The notes: a model not told the origin generated them from the sequence alone. 64,000 nt of DNA from Austwickia chelonae (GCF_003391095.1 NZ_CP031447.1:992001-1056000), one strand, 5' to 3'; shown: positions 43,966 through 54,272, counted from the stretch's first letter. A program made the numbers and translations.

Positions 43966-44713
43966 GAAACCGGTCGAGACGGACACGGAACCGGCAGTCA
44001 GGCAGTTTACTGCGGCTCAGGGATTGTCTTGGGCGGCTGGGGCGCTCGCCTTGATCGCCATGATTGGGCCAGCATTTTCTTCTGGAGATCTACTAGGATC
44101 TGAGCGACCGCGAAATCCTGCTGTCATGTCATCATCAGCTGCTCATCCGGCCTCGGTGCCGACCACAGGGAGTGGATGGGTGCGCGCATTGACCGTGCCG
44201 GGAGCGGACAGCGACCGTGTTGGGCGCAGGGTGAGTTATTCGGTGGAGGTCGAAGACGGGTCAGCTGTCGACGTCGACGAGTTCAGCACACTGGTTCGTA
44301 GGGTGCTGACCGATCCCCGGGGATGGGAACCTCAGGATCGAGTGCACTTCGTGAGCTTGAGCCCTGACCAAGTGCAGTCCGGGGAACGTCCACAGGTGCG
44401 GATCACCTTGGCCAGTCCGACCACGGTGGATCGGATGTGTGCGCCTCTGCGGACCGAAGGCGAGGTCAGCTGCCGGAATGGCGACCGGGTTGCGTTGAAT
44501 GCCCTGAGGTGGGTTCGTGGAGCACAGAGCTATCCGGACGATCTACTTCATTACCGCATCTATCTGATCAACCATGAGGTCGGTCATGCGTTGGGGCACG
44601 GCCACGAGCCCTGTTCCTCTCCGGGATCTCCTGCACCAGTGATGTTGCAGCAGACTTTGGGGCTGGACGGATGCACCCGTTACCCCTGGCCGGTGACAGG
44701 TCAGGAACCTTGA
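43940..44713 (+). CDS. DUF3152 family exported metalloprotease-like protein
   Basis: A 257-residue protein with a hydrophobic segment at about residues 30-48 (signal anchor) and a C-terminal domain bearing NHEVGHALGHGHEPC, a zincin-type HExGHxxGxxH motif. The family (DUF3152) is actinobacterial and presumed to be an extracellular zinc peptidase. Four cysteines could form disulfides. The start lies 26 bases inside the end of the xerC gene, in a different frame, with GAGGAG upstream. It is convergent with the M23 peptidase gene. Confidence 0.88.
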   Translation: MNKRIRELEKPVETDTEPAVRQFTAAQGLSWAAGALALIAMIGPAFSSGDLLGSERPRNPAVMSSSAAHPASVPTTGSGWVRALTVPGADSDRVGRRVSYSVEVEDGSAVDVDEFSTLVRRVLTDPRGWEPQDRVHFVSLSPDQVQSGERPQVRITLASPTTVDRMCAPLRTEGEVSCRNGDRVALNALRWVRGAQSYPDDLLHYRIYLINHEVGHALGHGHEPCSSPGSPAPVMLQQTLGLDGCTRYPWPVTGQEP

Positions 44714-44758
44714 GGAATCGGCCTTGTCGATCTCGGTCATTCCGATCGGGATCAGGTC

Positions 44759-45355
44759 TCAACTACTGGTCGGTCTGAGCACGATGGGAGCCAACCGGAT
44801 CATCCGGAGCGGGTCGAGATAAGCCTTGTCTCGGCGTAGCCCCCAGTGCAGACAGGTCTGTGGAGCACAGTGTGAGGCGTCGACGTCGATCTGTCCGATG
44901 ACTTGCCCGGCGACAACTGCCGTGCCTGGAGAGAGTGATGAGGAGACCGGTTCATAAGTGGAGCGAAGACCGCCGGGATGATCGATCGACACGACCGGCC
45001 GTCCTGCGACGATTCCTCGGAAAGCCACAGTTCCTGGAGCAGGCGCCAGCACTGAGCTTCCCCTGGCGGTGAGTAGATCGACACCTCGGTGTCCGGCGAG
45101 CCAGGGCTGGGGCGGCGCATCGAACGGCCGGGCGACCAACGGTTCAGGAGATAGCGGCCACAGCCATCGCCCGCGAGGCCTGATCGCGGGCTTCGACGTC
45201 GTCCGGTGACCGCTGGGGGATAGCTGATCTGGACCCTGTGTCAGGAAAGACACGGAGCTAGGCCGAGCGTCTGCCGAAAGCGGCTGTGGGGGAGCCAAGA
45301 TCGGAAGAAAGGCTCCCATGGCCAGAAGAGTCAGGGGGAAAGCGGCGGAGGGCAC
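44759..45355 (-). CDS. M23 family peptidase (LytM domain)
   Basis: A 198-residue secreted protein. An N-terminal hydrophobic stretch (AAFPLTLLAMGAFLPILAPP) resembles a signal peptide. The C-terminal half is a peptidase M23 domain: HRGVDLL supplies the first His-x3-Asp zinc ligands, APAPGTVAFRGIVAGRPVVSIDHPGGLRSTYEP forms the sheet, and CLHWGLRR carries the final HxG. It cleaves peptidoglycan cross-bridges or acts as an activator of other hydrolases. GTG start at 45355. An M23 gene beside rpsB is typical of Actinobacteria. Confidence 0.87.
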   Translation of the reverse strand: MPSAAFPLTLLAMGAFLPILAPPQPLSADARPSSVSFLTQGPDQLSPSGHRTTSKPAIRPRGRWLWPLSPEPLVARPFDAPPQPWLAGHRGVDLLTARGSSVLAPAPGTVAFRGIVAGRPVVSIDHPGGLRSTYEPVSSSLSPGTAVVAGQVIGQIDVDASHCAPQTCLHWGLRRDKAYLDPLRMIRLAPIVLRPTSS

Positions 45356-45449
45356 CTGCCAAGGGTGGCCGACATCCGACCACTTCCGGCCTTCTCAGCG
45401 GTCGCATGTGGATGGTGTCGGCGGCACCCGAGGGTTGTGGGTCAGGATC

Positions 45450-46631
45450 TCAGCTATGCAGGGTCCTGAGTCGACGCGCCGCTTCGATGAGGACGTCCTC
45501 GCGTTTGCAGTAGGCGAATCGAACCAGGCTGGAGTACGGCCCCGGCTGGTCACAGAAAGCAGTCACCGGGATCCCCACCACGCCACAACGGGCAGGAAGT
45601 TCTTGACAGAAGGTGGACGCGTCGGTGACTCCGAGGGGGGCGGCGTCGGCCAACAGGAAGTAGGTTCCTTGACCGCCACAGACGGTGAAACCCGCATCGA
45701 GGAGTCCTTCGGTGAGGATGTCGCGTCGCTTGCGCATACTCGAGGTGAGTTCGTCGAAGAGTTCGTCGTCCTGCCGGAGACCCGCGGCCACCGCAGGTTG
45801 GAAGGGCGCCCCGCCGGAGAAGGACAGGTACTGCTTGACGGTGGCTGCCGCAGCGATACCCTCTGCAGATCCGGTGATCCAACCGACCTTCCATCCGGTG
45901 ACCGAGAAGGTTTTTCCCGCCGAGGAAAGGGTCAGGACCTGGTCACTCAGTGCGGACAGCTCCGGCAAGGTGCGAGTAAGTGAGGCCAAAGGGAGGTGGC
46001 GGGCGTCGTCGTAGACGAGGTGTTCGTAGACCTCGTCGGTGATCACCCAGCAGCCTGTTTCGAGGGCTACCTTGCCGATGAGTGTTAGTTCTTCTGCGGT
46101 GAAGACCTTTCCGGTGGGATTGTGCGGTGTGTTCACCACGATGGCGCGGGTACGAGGGCCGACCGCTGCTCGTAGGTCCGATTCTTCCAGGTGTAGATCG
46201 GGACCGCGCAAGGGAACGGTCCGACGACGGCCGCCGGCCAGGGCGACTGCGGCAGCGTAGGCGTCGTAGAAGGGTTCGATGAGGACGACTTCGTCTCCTG
46301 GCTCGCAGAGTGCATTGAGGCAGACGGAGAGGCCTTCGGTGGCACCCGCGGTGACGAGGACCTCGCTGTCGGGGTCGACATGCAGGCCATAGAAGCGTTG
46401 CTGGTGTTCGGCGATGGCTTCACGCAACGTCGCGCTTCCGCGTAATGCAGGGTATTGGTTGTGTCCGTCCTGCAGGGCTTGTGCCGCAGCACACAGGATG
46501 TGCGAGGGGCCGTCGGTATCGGGAAAACCCTGCCCCAGGTTGACGGCTCCATGGCGGGCGGCCAGGTCGCTCATGACGGTGAAGATCGTCGTACCGAACT
46601 CGCGCATACGGGATGTCAGGGGAGCGGTCAT
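45450..46631 (-). CDS. Class I/II PLP-dependent aminotransferase (DapC/YbdL-like)
   Basis: A 393-residue fold-type I aminotransferase. Visible motifs are NLGQGFPDTDGP, GATEGL for phosphate binding, NTPHNPTGKVF, ITDEVYEHLVYDD and the PLP lysine in LSSAGKTFSVTGWKVGW, with the substrate arginine in LVRFAYCK. The closest groups are methionine or kynurenine aminotransferases and N-succinyldiaminopimelate aminotransferases, and the substrate cannot be fixed here. I chose ATG 46631. The frame upstream to 46832 is not family-like. It is divergent from rpsB. Confidence 0.88.
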   Translation of the reverse strand: MTAPLTSRMREFGTTIFTVMSDLAARHGAVNLGQGFPDTDGPSHILCAAAQALQDGHNQYPALRGSATLREAIAEHQQRFYGLHVDPDSEVLVTAGATEGLSVCLNALCEPGDEVVLIEPFYDAYAAAVALAGGRRRTVPLRGPDLHLEESDLRAAVGPRTRAIVVNTPHNPTGKVFTAEELTLIGKVALETGCWVITDEVYEHLVYDDARHLPLASLTRTLPELSALSDQVLTLSSAGKTFSVTGWKVGWITGSAEGIAAAATVKQYLSFSGGAPFQPAVAAGLRQDDELFDELTSSMRKRRDILTEGLLDAGFTVCGGQGTYFLLADAAPLGVTDASTFCQELPARCGVVGIPVTAFCDQPGPYSSLVRFAYCKREDVLIEAARRLRTLHS

Positions 46632-46982
46632 GCGCACAATGTATCCAGCGCTTTCGTGGAGGCACGATCGGCATCCACGGAGGGGACGGCCCTGCTGAGG
46701 AACCTTGGGTGAACGTCCGGCGGTGGATTCGTCGTGGACCCGGGAACGGCCGTAAGATGGAAGCACCGTCTCGGCTGACCGAGATGGAATTCGCGCGTAC
46801 GCCGTTCCGGATGTGAAGGTCTTTGACCTCACAAAGGGGATGCTCCGTCGCAGTCCGGGTCGTTAGCTTTTCCGCACTTGCGGCTTGTCGACCCGGTGGC
46901 AGGGCATCGCGTACGCCAGGCACGACAATCGCAAACCCGCGGTCGTCGTGGACAACTGGAACTCATGAGGGGAGACCTCGGC
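46632..46982 (+). promoter_or_regulatory. 351-base gap: rpsB promoter and 5' leader
   Basis: No gene is visible. A -10-like TAAGAT lies at 46753-46758 without a clear -35, and a small hairpin TCTCGG-CTGA-CCGAGA follows at 46769-46784. If transcription starts near 46765, the rpsB leader would be about 220 bases long, enough for autoregulation by S2. The divergent aminotransferase promoter must also be in this gap. Confidence 0.35.
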
Positions 46983-47834
46983 ATGGCCGTCGTCACCATG
47001 CGCCAGCTCCTTGAGAGCGGCGTCCACTTCGGACACCAGACGCGTCGCTGGAATCCGAAGATGAAGCGCTTCATCATGGCGGAGCGCAACGGGATTTACA
47101 TCATTGACCTGCAGCAGTCGTTGACCTACATCAACGACGCCTTCGAGTTCGTCAAGCAGACGGTCTCCCACGGCGGCACCATCCTGTTCGTCGGGACCAA
47201 GAAGCAGGCGCAGGAACCGATCGCCGAGCAGGCGACCCGGGTCGGTATGCCTTACGTGAACCACCGCTGGCTCGGCGGAATGCTCACCAACTTCAACACC
47301 GTCCACAAGCGCCTCGCGCGTCTGAAGGAGCTCGAGGAGATCGACTTCGACGACGTGGCTGGCAGCGGCCGCACGAAGAAGGAACTCCTGGTTCTGCGCC
47401 GGGAGAAGGAGAAGCTGGAGCGCACCCTCGGCGGTATCCGCGACATGCAGAAGGTTCCCTCTGCGGTGTGGATCGTCGACACCAAGAAGGAGCACCTCGC
47501 GGTCACCGAGGCGCGCAAGCTGCGACTTCCGGTCATCGCGATTCTCGACACCAACTGCGACCCCGACGAGGTCGACTACAAGATCCCGGGCAACGACGAC
47601 GCCATCCGCTCGGTCACCCTGCTGACCCGTGTGATCGCCGATGCCGTGGCCGAGGGCCTGATCGCTCGTAGCCAGGGACGTGGAGAGGGCGCAGGCGCTG
47701 CTGCTGAGGAGCCCATGGCCGAGTGGGAGCGCGAGCTTCTGTCCGGTGAATCTGCTGCTCCTGCTGCTGAGACTCCGGCCGCTGAAGTTGTGGCTGAGGC
47801 CGCGCCTGTCGCCGAGGAAGCCCCTCAGGCCTGA
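46983..47834 (+). CDS. rpsB: 30S ribosomal protein S2
   Basis: A 283-residue protein: [26 protein letters not shown] at the start, then [45 protein letters not shown] and [24 protein letters not shown]. The final ~50 residues are an Ala/Glu/Pro-rich tail, usual in Actinobacteria. ATG 46983 has GAGGGGAG upstream. The longer frame from 46878 is rejected by homology. It forms an operon with tsf, 50 bases downstream. Confidence 0.97.
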   Translation: MAVVTMRQLLESGVHFGHQTRRWNPKMKRFIMAERNGIYIIDLQQSLTYINDAFEFVKQTVSHGGTILFVGTKKQAQEPIAEQATRVGMPYVNHRWLGGMLTNFNTVHKRLARLKELEEIDFDDVAGSGRTKKELLVLRREKEKLERTLGGIRDMQKVPSAVWIVDTKKEHLAVTEARKLRLPVIAILDTNCDPDEVDYKIPGNDDAIRSVTLLTRVIADAVAEGLIARSQGRGEGAGAAAEEPMAEWERELLSGESAAPAAETPAAEVVAEAAPVAEEAPQA

Positions 47835-47884
47835 GGCGCAGCCTGTCGTTCCAGACTTCCGCATCGAACAGATAGGGATATCGC

Positions 47885-48709
47885 ATGGCGAACTACACCG
47901 CCGCTGACATCAAGGCCCTCCGCGAGGCCACCGGTGCCGGCATGATGGACGTCAAGAAAGCTCTCGACGAGGCCGACGGCGACGCGGCCAAAGCCACTGA
48001 GCTGCTGCGCGTCAAGGGTCTCAAAGGCGTGACCAAGCGTGAAGGCCGCTCTGCCAGCAACGGCTTGGTCACCGCTCATGTTGACGGAGGCCTCGGCGTC
48101 ATGGTCGAGGTTAACTGCGAGACCGACTTCGTGGCCAAGGGCGAGAAGTTCATCGCGCTGGCTCAGACCGTTCTCGACCAGGCTGTCAAATCCGGGGCCA
48201 CCTCTTCTGAAGAGCTTCTGGCCAGCGAGATCGATGGCAAATCGGTCAAGGTCGTCCTCGACGAGGCCAATGCCACCATCGGCGAGAAGATCGAGGTGCG
48301 TCACATGGCGCGCATCGAAGGTGCCAAGGTCGTCTCCTACTTGCACAAGACCAGCCCTGACCTGCCTGCGCAGATCGGTGTGCTGTTCGCTTACGACGGA
48401 GACGACGTCGCGGCGAAGGATGTGGCTATGCACATCGCCGCTTTCTCCCCGACGGTGTTCACCCGCGAGGAGATCCCCGCCGAGACGGTGGAGAACGAGC
48501 GTCGTATCGCCGAGGCCACGGCCAAGGAGGAGGGCAAGCCAGAAGCGGCTCTTCCCCGTATCGTCGAAGGCCGAGTCAACGGCTTCTTCGCTGAGAACGT
48601 GCTCTTGGAGCAGAAGTTCGCGAAGGACCAGAAGAAGACCGTTCAGCAGGTTCTTAAGGAAGCGGGCACCGAGGCCAAGGGCTTCGCGCGCATCCGCGTC
48701 GGCCAGTGA
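47885..48709 (+). CDS. tsf: Translation elongation factor Ts
   Basis: A 274-residue nucleotide exchange factor for EF-Tu. The N-terminal UBA-like part reads YTAADIKALREATGAGMMDVKKALDEADGD, the core has VEVNCETDFVAK with the TDFV motif that contacts EF-Tu, and the C-terminal part LLEQKFAKDQKKTVQQVLKEAG is intact. Length is normal. It ends the rpsB-tsf operon at a strong hairpin. Confidence 0.97.
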   Translation: MANYTAADIKALREATGAGMMDVKKALDEADGDAAKATELLRVKGLKGVTKREGRSASNGLVTAHVDGGLGVMVEVNCETDFVAKGEKFIALAQTVLDQAVKSGATSSEELLASEIDGKSVKVVLDEANATIGEKIEVRHMARIEGAKVVSYLHKTSPDLPAQIGVLFAYDGDDVAAKDVAMHIAAFSPTVFTREEIPAETVENERRIAEATAKEEGKPEAALPRIVEGRVNGFFAENVLLEQKFAKDQKKTVQQVLKEAGTEAKGFARIRVGQ

Positions 48710-48726
48710 GCTGACTCTGCTTCACG

Positions 48727-48775
48727 CGGGGCCGGTTCCTCTCCCCCTCCGGGGAAAGGCACCGGCCCCGTTGTC
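48727..48775 (+). terminator. Terminator of rpsB-tsf
   Basis: A 10-bp stem (48727-48736 CGGGGCCGGT, 48761-48770 ACCGGCCCCG), with a further C-rich/G-rich pairing in the loop, begins 17 bases after tsf. The short T-containing tail GTTGT follows at 48770-48774. It also faces the convergent methyltransferase gene. Confidence 0.7.
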
Positions 48776-48784
48776 ATGTCCGGC

Positions 48785-49393
48785 TCAGGCTTGACGGAGA
48801 ACAGCGACGAGGAAGCCGTCTTCCGGGGTGAACGGACGCAGATCCCACGTGGACAGCAGCAAGTCCTCGGCGAGCCCAGCTGAATCGACGTCACTGCGGA
48901 ATTCTTCGAAGGAATAACCGCGGCCTGCTCCGAAACCAAGGATCACCCGGCCGCCATCGCGCAGGTGCAGGCCGAATCGGCGCAGCACCTCCCCTCGAGT
49001 GCTGGGTGCGAGGAAAGTCATCACATTCCCAGCGCAGACGATGACGTCGAATCCCTCAGCGATGCCCTGCGCGGGAAGATCCAGCAGGGAGAGGTCGCCG
49101 ACGAGCCATGTAGCACCCGGATGATCCTCCTGAGCAGCTTCGATCAGGACTGGATCAACATCCACACCGACCACCTCGTGGCCACGCTCATGGAGTGCGC
49201 TACCTACACGACCTGGCCCACAACCAGCGTCCAGGACTCGTGCGCCACGGGGGATCATCGCGTCAACGAGGCGCGCCTCGCCCGCGAGATCGTCCCCTCG
49301 GCGGGCCATAGTGCGGAATCGCTCGATGTACCAATGTGAATGGTGTGGATTTTCGGCGACGATACGTTCCCAGTTGCTTGGCTCGCGGTTCAC
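48785..49393 (-). CDS. Class I SAM-dependent methyltransferase
   Basis: A 202-residue methyltransferase with motif I VLDAGCGPGRVGSALHERGHEVVGVDVDP, motif II GDLSLLDL, motif IV VIVCAGNVMTFL and a C-terminal half with GGRVILGFGAGRG. The N-terminus NWERIVAENPHHSHWYIERFRTMA is typical of a small actinobacterial group of unknown substrate. GTG 49393 is supported by a perfect GGAGGAG eight bases upstream. It lies between tsf and pyrH on the opposite strand. Confidence 0.88.
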   Translation of the reverse strand: MNREPSNWERIVAENPHHSHWYIERFRTMARRGDDLAGEARLVDAMIPRGARVLDAGCGPGRVGSALHERGHEVVGVDVDPVLIEAAQEDHPGATWLVGDLSLLDLPAQGIAEGFDVIVCAGNVMTFLAPSTRGEVLRRFGLHLRDGGRVILGFGAGRGYSFEEFRSDVDSAGLAEDLLLSTWDLRPFTPEDGFLVAVLRQA

Positions 49394-49575
49394 GCGTTCT
49401 CCTCCAGATTGGATGATGCTCAATGACCACCGTAAGGGCAGGTGAGCACTCCACCAGGATCGACTACTGCCGCCTCGACTCGTGAGGCGGTCGGGGCGGT
49501 TGGGCGTGGTGACACGCCTCTCCAGTACAGGAGCGGACGACTTGGCGCGGCTGGGGCAGCCTGTGGGAGGATCGG

Positions 49576-50352
49576 GTGACCGCATCCGCCCCCACCAGGG
49601 AGACGACTTTGAGCACGGTACCTGCCCCGGAGAATGACCAGCGCGACTACCAGCGGGTGCTGCTGAAGCTCTCGGGAGAGGCTTTTGGGGGCGGGCAGAT
49701 CGGGGTCGATCCGGATATCGTCCGTGGGATCGCTAAACAGATCGCTGACGCTGCACGCACTGGGATCCAGGTTGCGATCGTCGTCGGTGGCGGTAATTTC
49801 TTCCGCGGCGCAGAACTGCAGCAGCGGGGTATGGACAGAGCCCGCGCGGATTACATCGGCATGCTGGGCACGGTGATGAACTGCCTGGCCTTGCAGGACT
49901 TCCTGGAGAAACAGGGGATCGACACGAGGGTGCAGACCGCGATCACGATGGGGCAGGTCGCCGAGCCGTACATTCCTCGACGTGCGATGCGGCACCTCGA
50001 GAAGGGGCGCGTGGTCATCTTCGGTGCAGGCGCAGGGATGCCCTATTTCTCCACCGACACGGTGTCAGCTCAGCGGGCGTTGGAATGTCGTTGTGATGCG
50101 GTCCTGATGAGTAAGAACGGTGTCGACGGTGTCTACGACGCAGATCCCCGGATCGACTCCCAGGCGCGCAAACTTGAGCGAGTCAGCTATGGGCAGGCGT
50201 TGTCCGAGGGCCTCAAGGTGGTGGACGCAGCTGCCTTCAGCCTGTGCATGGAGAACCGGCTTCCCATGATCGTGTTCGGGATGCAGGGAGAGGAAACTAT
50301 CCGGCGTGCTCTGACCGGAGAGCGCATCGGCACGGAGGTGTACTCGGCTTAA
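49576..50352 (+). CDS. pyrH: UMP kinase
   Basis: A 258-residue amino-acid-kinase-fold enzyme that makes UDP from UMP. It shows [69 protein letters not shown] and [13 protein letters not shown], all characteristic of bacterial PyrH. A ~25-residue N-terminal extension is present if GTG 49576 is used. The next possible starts are a TTG a few codons in or later GTG codons. frr follows after 181 bases. Confidence 0.96.
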   Translation: MTASAPTRETTLSTVPAPENDQRDYQRVLLKLSGEAFGGGQIGVDPDIVRGIAKQIADAARTGIQVAIVVGGGNFFRGAELQQRGMDRARADYIGMLGTVMNCLALQDFLEKQGIDTRVQTAITMGQVAEPYIPRRAMRHLEKGRVVIFGAGAGMPYFSTDTVSAQRALECRCDAVLMSKNGVDGVYDADPRIDSQARKLERVSYGQALSEGLKVVDAAAFSLCMENRLPMIVFGMQGEETIRRALTGERIGTEVYSA

Positions 50353-50533
50353 CTCCATCCCGGGTGGGGCAAGAAGCCTGTGCTGGACGGCGCCTGCTCC
50401 GCCGATCGATCTTCCGACACACCGTATGGGCCGCGGTGTGCAGCGGAGTCTGACACGATGGGCCCCACTACACCACCGCACCGGATGCGTACCGCCGAGC
50501 CTCAGCAGCCGGCACACCAGGACAGGAGCAGTC

Positions 50534-51091
50534 ATGCTGGACGAGATCATGTTCGAGGCCGAGGAGAAGATGGAGAAGGCGATCGAGGTCACCAAGGAGG
50601 ACTTCGCCGGTATCCGGACAGGCCGGGCCAATGCAGGGATGTTTACCAAGCTCCTGGTGGACTACTACGGGGCACCGACGCCGATGCAGCAGCTCGCCAG
50701 TTTCCAGACGCCGGAAGCCCGGACGATGCTGATCACTCCGTTCGACAAGAGCGCGATGGCTGCTATCGAGAAAGCTATCCGTGATTCGGAACTAGGCGTG
50801 AACCCGAGCAACGACGGTAACGCGATCCGTTGTGTCTTCCCTGAGCTCACTCAGGAGCGGCGCAAGGAGTACATCAAGATGGCGCACCGCAAGGGGGAGG
50901 ACGCCAAGGTCTCGATGCGCAACGTGCGACGTCACGCAAAGGATGCGATCGACAAGCTGATCAAGGACGGCGAAGTCGGCGAAGACGAGGGCATGCGTGC
51001 GGAGAAGGAACTGGACGCCACCACCAAGAAGCACACCGAACTCGTCGACACCTTGTTGAAGGGCAAGGAAGCCGAACTGCTCGAGGTCTGA
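50534..51091 (+). CDS. frr: Ribosome recycling factor
   Basis: A 185-residue tRNA-shaped factor that splits post-termination ribosomes with EF-G. It has [55 protein letters not shown] and the helix [36 protein letters not shown] 50534 has ACAGGAG upstream. The frame is open to 50426 but that part is not family-like. The 181-base gap after pyrH may hold a separate promoter. Confidence 0.97.
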   Translation: MLDEIMFEAEEKMEKAIEVTKEDFAGIRTGRANAGMFTKLLVDYYGAPTPMQQLASFQTPEARTMLITPFDKSAMAAIEKAIRDSELGVNPSNDGNAIRCVFPELTQERRKEYIKMAHRKGEDAKVSMRNVRRHAKDAIDKLIKDGEVGEDEGMRAEKELDATTKKHTELVDTLLKGKEAELLEV

Positions 51092-51126
51092 CCTCGATCA
51101 GTTCGCGGAGAGCCCACGACGAGCGA

Positions 51127-51987
51127 ATGTCTACACCTCCCCTACCTGCCATGACCAAGGAGTCACAGGTCAAAACACCCAAGGCCGGGCGAAATCTGCC
51201 TGTGGCTATCGGGGTCGGAGTGTGCCTGGGCGCACTCATTATCGCTAGCTTGGTGCTTGTCCCCTGGGGGTGGGTGCTGCTCTACACGGTGGCACTCACC
51301 ATCGGGATTTTCGAGCTGCGTCGAGGATTTGCTGCTAGCAAAGTGCACCTTCCTGTAGCACCTTGCCTGGTGGCAACGGTCTCGATGGGGCCTGCGGCCT
51401 ATCTCGGCGGAGCTGGGGCGTTGTTGCTCACCATGGCGGCGACGCTGCTGCTGATCGTTCTCTGGCGTGCTGCCAGAGGGCTGGACGGCGCCGCGCGTGA
51501 CGTGAGTGCAGGAGCCTTCGTCGTGGGGTATGCGCCTTTTCAGGCAGCATTCACCGCGTTGATGCTGACTGAACCAGACGGCGTCCGGCGGATCGTGGTC
51601 TTCGTTCTCGTCACGATCGCCAGCGATATCGGAGGCTATGCGGTCGGCGTAGTGGCAGGAAAGCACCCGATGGCGCCATCGGTCAGCCCGAAGAAGTCCT
51701 GGGAAGGATTTGCCGGGTCGGCGTTGGCCTGTGTGCTGACCGGTGGAGTGACAGTTCCGCTCGTTCTCGGCGGGCCCTGGTGGGCGGGGGCATTGATGGG
51801 TTTCGTGATTGTCTGGCTGGCCACCCTGGGCGACCTGGTGGAGTCCATGATCAAGCGTGACCTGGGGATCAAGGATCTGGGACGGATCCTTCCTGGCCAC
51901 GGAGGGATCATGGACCGGATCGACAGTCTGCTGGTCGTCGCTCCAGCCGCCTGGCTGATGATGTCCTGGATCATCCCGTCGGCCTGA
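51127..51987 (+). CDS. cdsA: Phosphatidate cytidylyltransferase
   Basis: A 286-residue integral membrane enzyme making CDP-diacylglycerol for phospholipid synthesis. About eight hydrophobic segments are visible. The CDP-alcohol signature region near the C-terminus is complete: GDLVESMIKRDLGIKDLGRILPGHGGIMDRIDSL. It follows frr by 35 bases in the usual pyrH-frr-cdsA-rlmN order, although here an opposite-strand gene separates it from rlmN. Confidence 0.95.
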   Translation: MSTPPLPAMTKESQVKTPKAGRNLPVAIGVGVCLGALIIASLVLVPWGWVLLYTVALTIGIFELRRGFAASKVHLPVAPCLVATVSMGPAAYLGGAGALLLTMAATLLLIVLWRAARGLDGAARDVSAGAFVVGYAPFQAAFTALMLTEPDGVRRIVVFVLVTIASDIGGYAVGVVAGKHPMAPSVSPKKSWEGFAGSALACVLTGGVTVPLVLGGPWWAGALMGFVIVWLATLGDLVESMIKRDLGIKDLGRILPGHGGIMDRIDSLLVVAPAAWLMMSWIIPSA

Positions 51988-52014
51988 TCCGTACGTTTTC
52001 CGGGGTACTGAGGA

Positions 52015-52869
52015 TCAGTCGTCTCCGACGAGCAGGCTGAGGGCAGGGGGGATAACGATCTGGGACTTCTCCCGTTCTTGGCCAGAGAGCTGATCCCACT
52101 GGTCGTACTGGGGCCCATGCACCCAGTAGACCTTGGAGCTGACCGGGCCTTCACCGTTCTCGTGCCATTGGATTGCGTACCGGCTCATGTCGGTCAATAC
52201 CGAGAGGGACGTTGGACCGTCGAAAGCGCGGTAGACCAGACGGGATTGGTCCGGCATCGCCACGGCGATCCCCCTCGCGGGATCATGCCCGGGGGAGAGC
52301 CGTGATACGACGGAGGACAGGACGAGAGCCAGGCTGGCCGCAGATTCCCCGCCCGGCCTCCGCACTACGGTGAAGCCGGTGTGAGCGGAACCCGGGACCA
52401 ATTCCTGCTCGAGCTCCTGATCGAGTGAGCTGCGAAGGTTCTCCTTGCCGAGAGAGACCATCTCTGCAGTGCTTCCTACACCGGCTAACTCGTGGCTGGT
52501 CGGGATGATGACCCTCCCGTCGAGTTCTACAGTGAGGACTTCCACCACCGCAGGCATGACCGCACGTAGATGGGGAAGGCCGGAGACGGTGAGCAGGCTG
52601 TCCAACCCGACCACGCGTAGTCGTAGCGCGGCTTGGATCTGCTCGACACTCACGTCGAGGGCGTGCGCGACGAAACGATGGGCATGTTCCTCCTCGGTCG
52701 GGAGCTGAGCGAGCAAGGGGGAGGGCTCGGTGATCCTGGTCTCGGCTGCGGGCCTCTCCGGTGAGGATTCGACAGCACCGGCCAGGCAGGCAGCGGGTCC
52801 AGGAACCGGTTCAGGAACGGGGACGGAGTCTCCGCTTAGCAGCCGTCGCAAGGCATTTCGCCACGCCAT
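52015..52869 (-). CDS. Hypothetical protein
   Basis: A 284-residue soluble protein I do not recognise. A basic N-terminus (MAWRNALRRLL) and a Pro/Ala/Glu-rich linker (residues 15-55) precede two apparent alpha/beta regions, residues 58-140 (HAHRFVAHALDVSVEQIQAAL..., VVEVLTVELDGRVIIPTSHEL) and 150-284 (AHTGFTVVRRPGGESAASLALVLSSVV...RYAIQWHENGEGPVSSKVYWVHGP). ATG 52869 has GGAGAGGG upstream. It lies convergent to cdsA and divergent from rlmN. Function unknown. Confidence 0.7.
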   Translation of the reverse strand: MAWRNALRRLLSGDSVPVPEPVPGPAACLAGAVESSPERPAAETRITEPSPLLAQLPTEEEHAHRFVAHALDVSVEQIQAALRLRVVGLDSLLTVSGLPHLRAVMPAVVEVLTVELDGRVIIPTSHELAGVGSTAEMVSLGKENLRSSLDQELEQELVPGSAHTGFTVVRRPGGESAASLALVLSSVVSRLSPGHDPARGIAVAMPDQSRLVYRAFDGPTSLSVLTDMSRYAIQWHENGEGPVSSKVYWVHGPQYDQWDQLSGQEREKSQIVIPPALSLLVGDD

Positions 52870-52938
52870 CGATGTACCCCTCTCCACAGTGCCGCCAGAA
52901 TAGATGTCTGACCAGTGTCCTGAGAGACTGGGGGCATC

Positions 52939-54213
52939 ATGTCATCGCCAGCTCATCCTCCAGCGCACACGGATGTCCTCCCCCGAGGACGCCGTGATGC
53001 CTCCGCCATGTCCAAGGCTGACACACGCTCATCGACGGCTCCCGAGCGGGTGCGCGTCGAGCTGCAGAAGCGCCGACCCGGTCCCGGGCAGGTGACTTTC
53101 TCCGAACCAGGCAACCCGATGCCGCCGACGCACTTGGCAGATCTCGATATGCCGGGCCGAATTGCCGCTGTGAAAGCGCTGGGACAGCAAGGCTTTCGAG
53201 CGAAACAGTTGTCCACTCACTACTTCGGTCACCTGGCCACCGACCCCGCCGAGATGACGGATCTGCCCAAGAAGGGCCGCGAAGAATTGATCTCGGCGCT
53301 GATGCCATCCCTGATGACGCCGGTACGGACCCTGTCGGCTGACAACGGAGCCACCTTGAAACTGGTCTGGCGCCTGCACGACGGTGCTCTGGTCGAATCA
53401 GTGTTGATGAGGTACCCCCAACGCGTGACGATGTGTATCTCGAGCCAAGCCGGATGCGGAATGAACTGTCCTTTCTGCGCGACCGGTCAGGAAGGATTCA
53501 CCCGCAACCTGTCCACCGCAGAGATGGTTGAGCAGGTGGTCGCCGGTGCTCGGATGCTGCGTTCGGGAGAACTGGCCGGGGGGACGGCGGACGAGGACGA
53601 TACCGCGAGTGCGCTGCGGGTCAGCAATGTGGTGTTCATGGGTATGGGTGAAGCCCTGGTCAATTACCGCAGGGCTGTTGCTGCTATCCGCAGGCTCGTC
53701 GATCCGGCGCCGGATGGATTGGGAATGTCGGCTCGGGGCATCACGATGTCCACGGTTGGTCTGGTCCCGGGTATTGACAGGCTTGCCGGGGAAGGACTCC
53801 CTGTCACCTTGGCCTTGTCCTTGCACGCGCCGGACGATGAGCTCCGTGATGAGCTGGTGCCGATCAACTTGCGCTACAAGGTGGATGAGGCGTTGGACGC
53901 TGCATATCGGTACTTCGAGGCGACCGGTCGGCGGGTCTCCATCGAGTACGCACTGATCCGGGACATCAACGATCATGCGTGGCGGGCAGACCTCCTCGGG
54001 GAGAAGCTCGCAGCCCGGGGCAGAGGGTGGGTGCATGTCAATCCGATCCCGTTGAACCCGACCCCTGGCTCCAAGTGGACGGCTTCCCGTCCGGGAGTCG
54101 AACAGCAATTTGTCGAGCGACTCCGAGCACACGGGATCCCGACGACCGTGCGCGACACCCGAGGCAGCGATATCGATGGTGCTTGCGGGCAGCTCGCTGC
54201 GGCAACAGCCTGA
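52939..54213 (+). CDS. rlmN: 23S rRNA/tRNA adenine C2-methyltransferase (radical SAM)
   Basis: A 424-residue radical SAM enzyme that methylates A2503 of 23S rRNA and A37 of tRNAs. It carries [19 protein letters not shown] (the CxxxCxxC cluster motif), [51 protein letters not shown] and the catalytic second cysteine in [13 protein letters not shown]. Starts at 52939 or 53008 are both possible. The first gives a ~23-residue Pro/Arg-rich extension. It ends at a hairpin shared with the convergent kinase gene. Confidence 0.95.
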   Translation: MSSPAHPPAHTDVLPRGRRDASAMSKADTRSSTAPERVRVELQKRRPGPGQVTFSEPGNPMPPTHLADLDMPGRIAAVKALGQQGFRAKQLSTHYFGHLATDPAEMTDLPKKGREELISALMPSLMTPVRTLSADNGATLKLVWRLHDGALVESVLMRYPQRVTMCISSQAGCGMNCPFCATGQEGFTRNLSTAEMVEQVVAGARMLRSGELAGGTADEDDTASALRVSNVVFMGMGEALVNYRRAVAAIRRLVDPAPDGLGMSARGITMSTVGLVPGIDRLAGEGLPVTLALSLHAPDDELRDELVPINLRYKVDEALDAAYRYFEATGRRVSIEYALIRDINDHAWRADLLGEKLAARGRGWVHVNPIPLNPTPGSKWTASRPGVEQQFVERLRAHGIPTTVRDTRGSDIDGACGQLAAATA

Positions 54214-54225
54214 ACAAGGACGACT

Positions 54226-54266
54226 CGGGTCGGGAGCTGCCGAGGAGATCTGAGGCTCCCGACCCG
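54226..54266. terminator. Hairpin between rlmN and the deoxyribokinase gene
   Basis: A perfect 12-bp stem (54226-54237 CGGGTCGGGAGC, 54255-54266) with a 17-base loop lies in the 59-base gap between two convergent genes. It can serve both strands. Confidence 0.65.
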
Positions 54267-54272
54267 TCCGGC

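Noticed and set aside
45318-45983. Plus-strand 221-codon frame opposite the aminotransferase and M23 genes
   Set aside because: Spans the ends of two well-supported minus-strand genes and has no recognisable domain.
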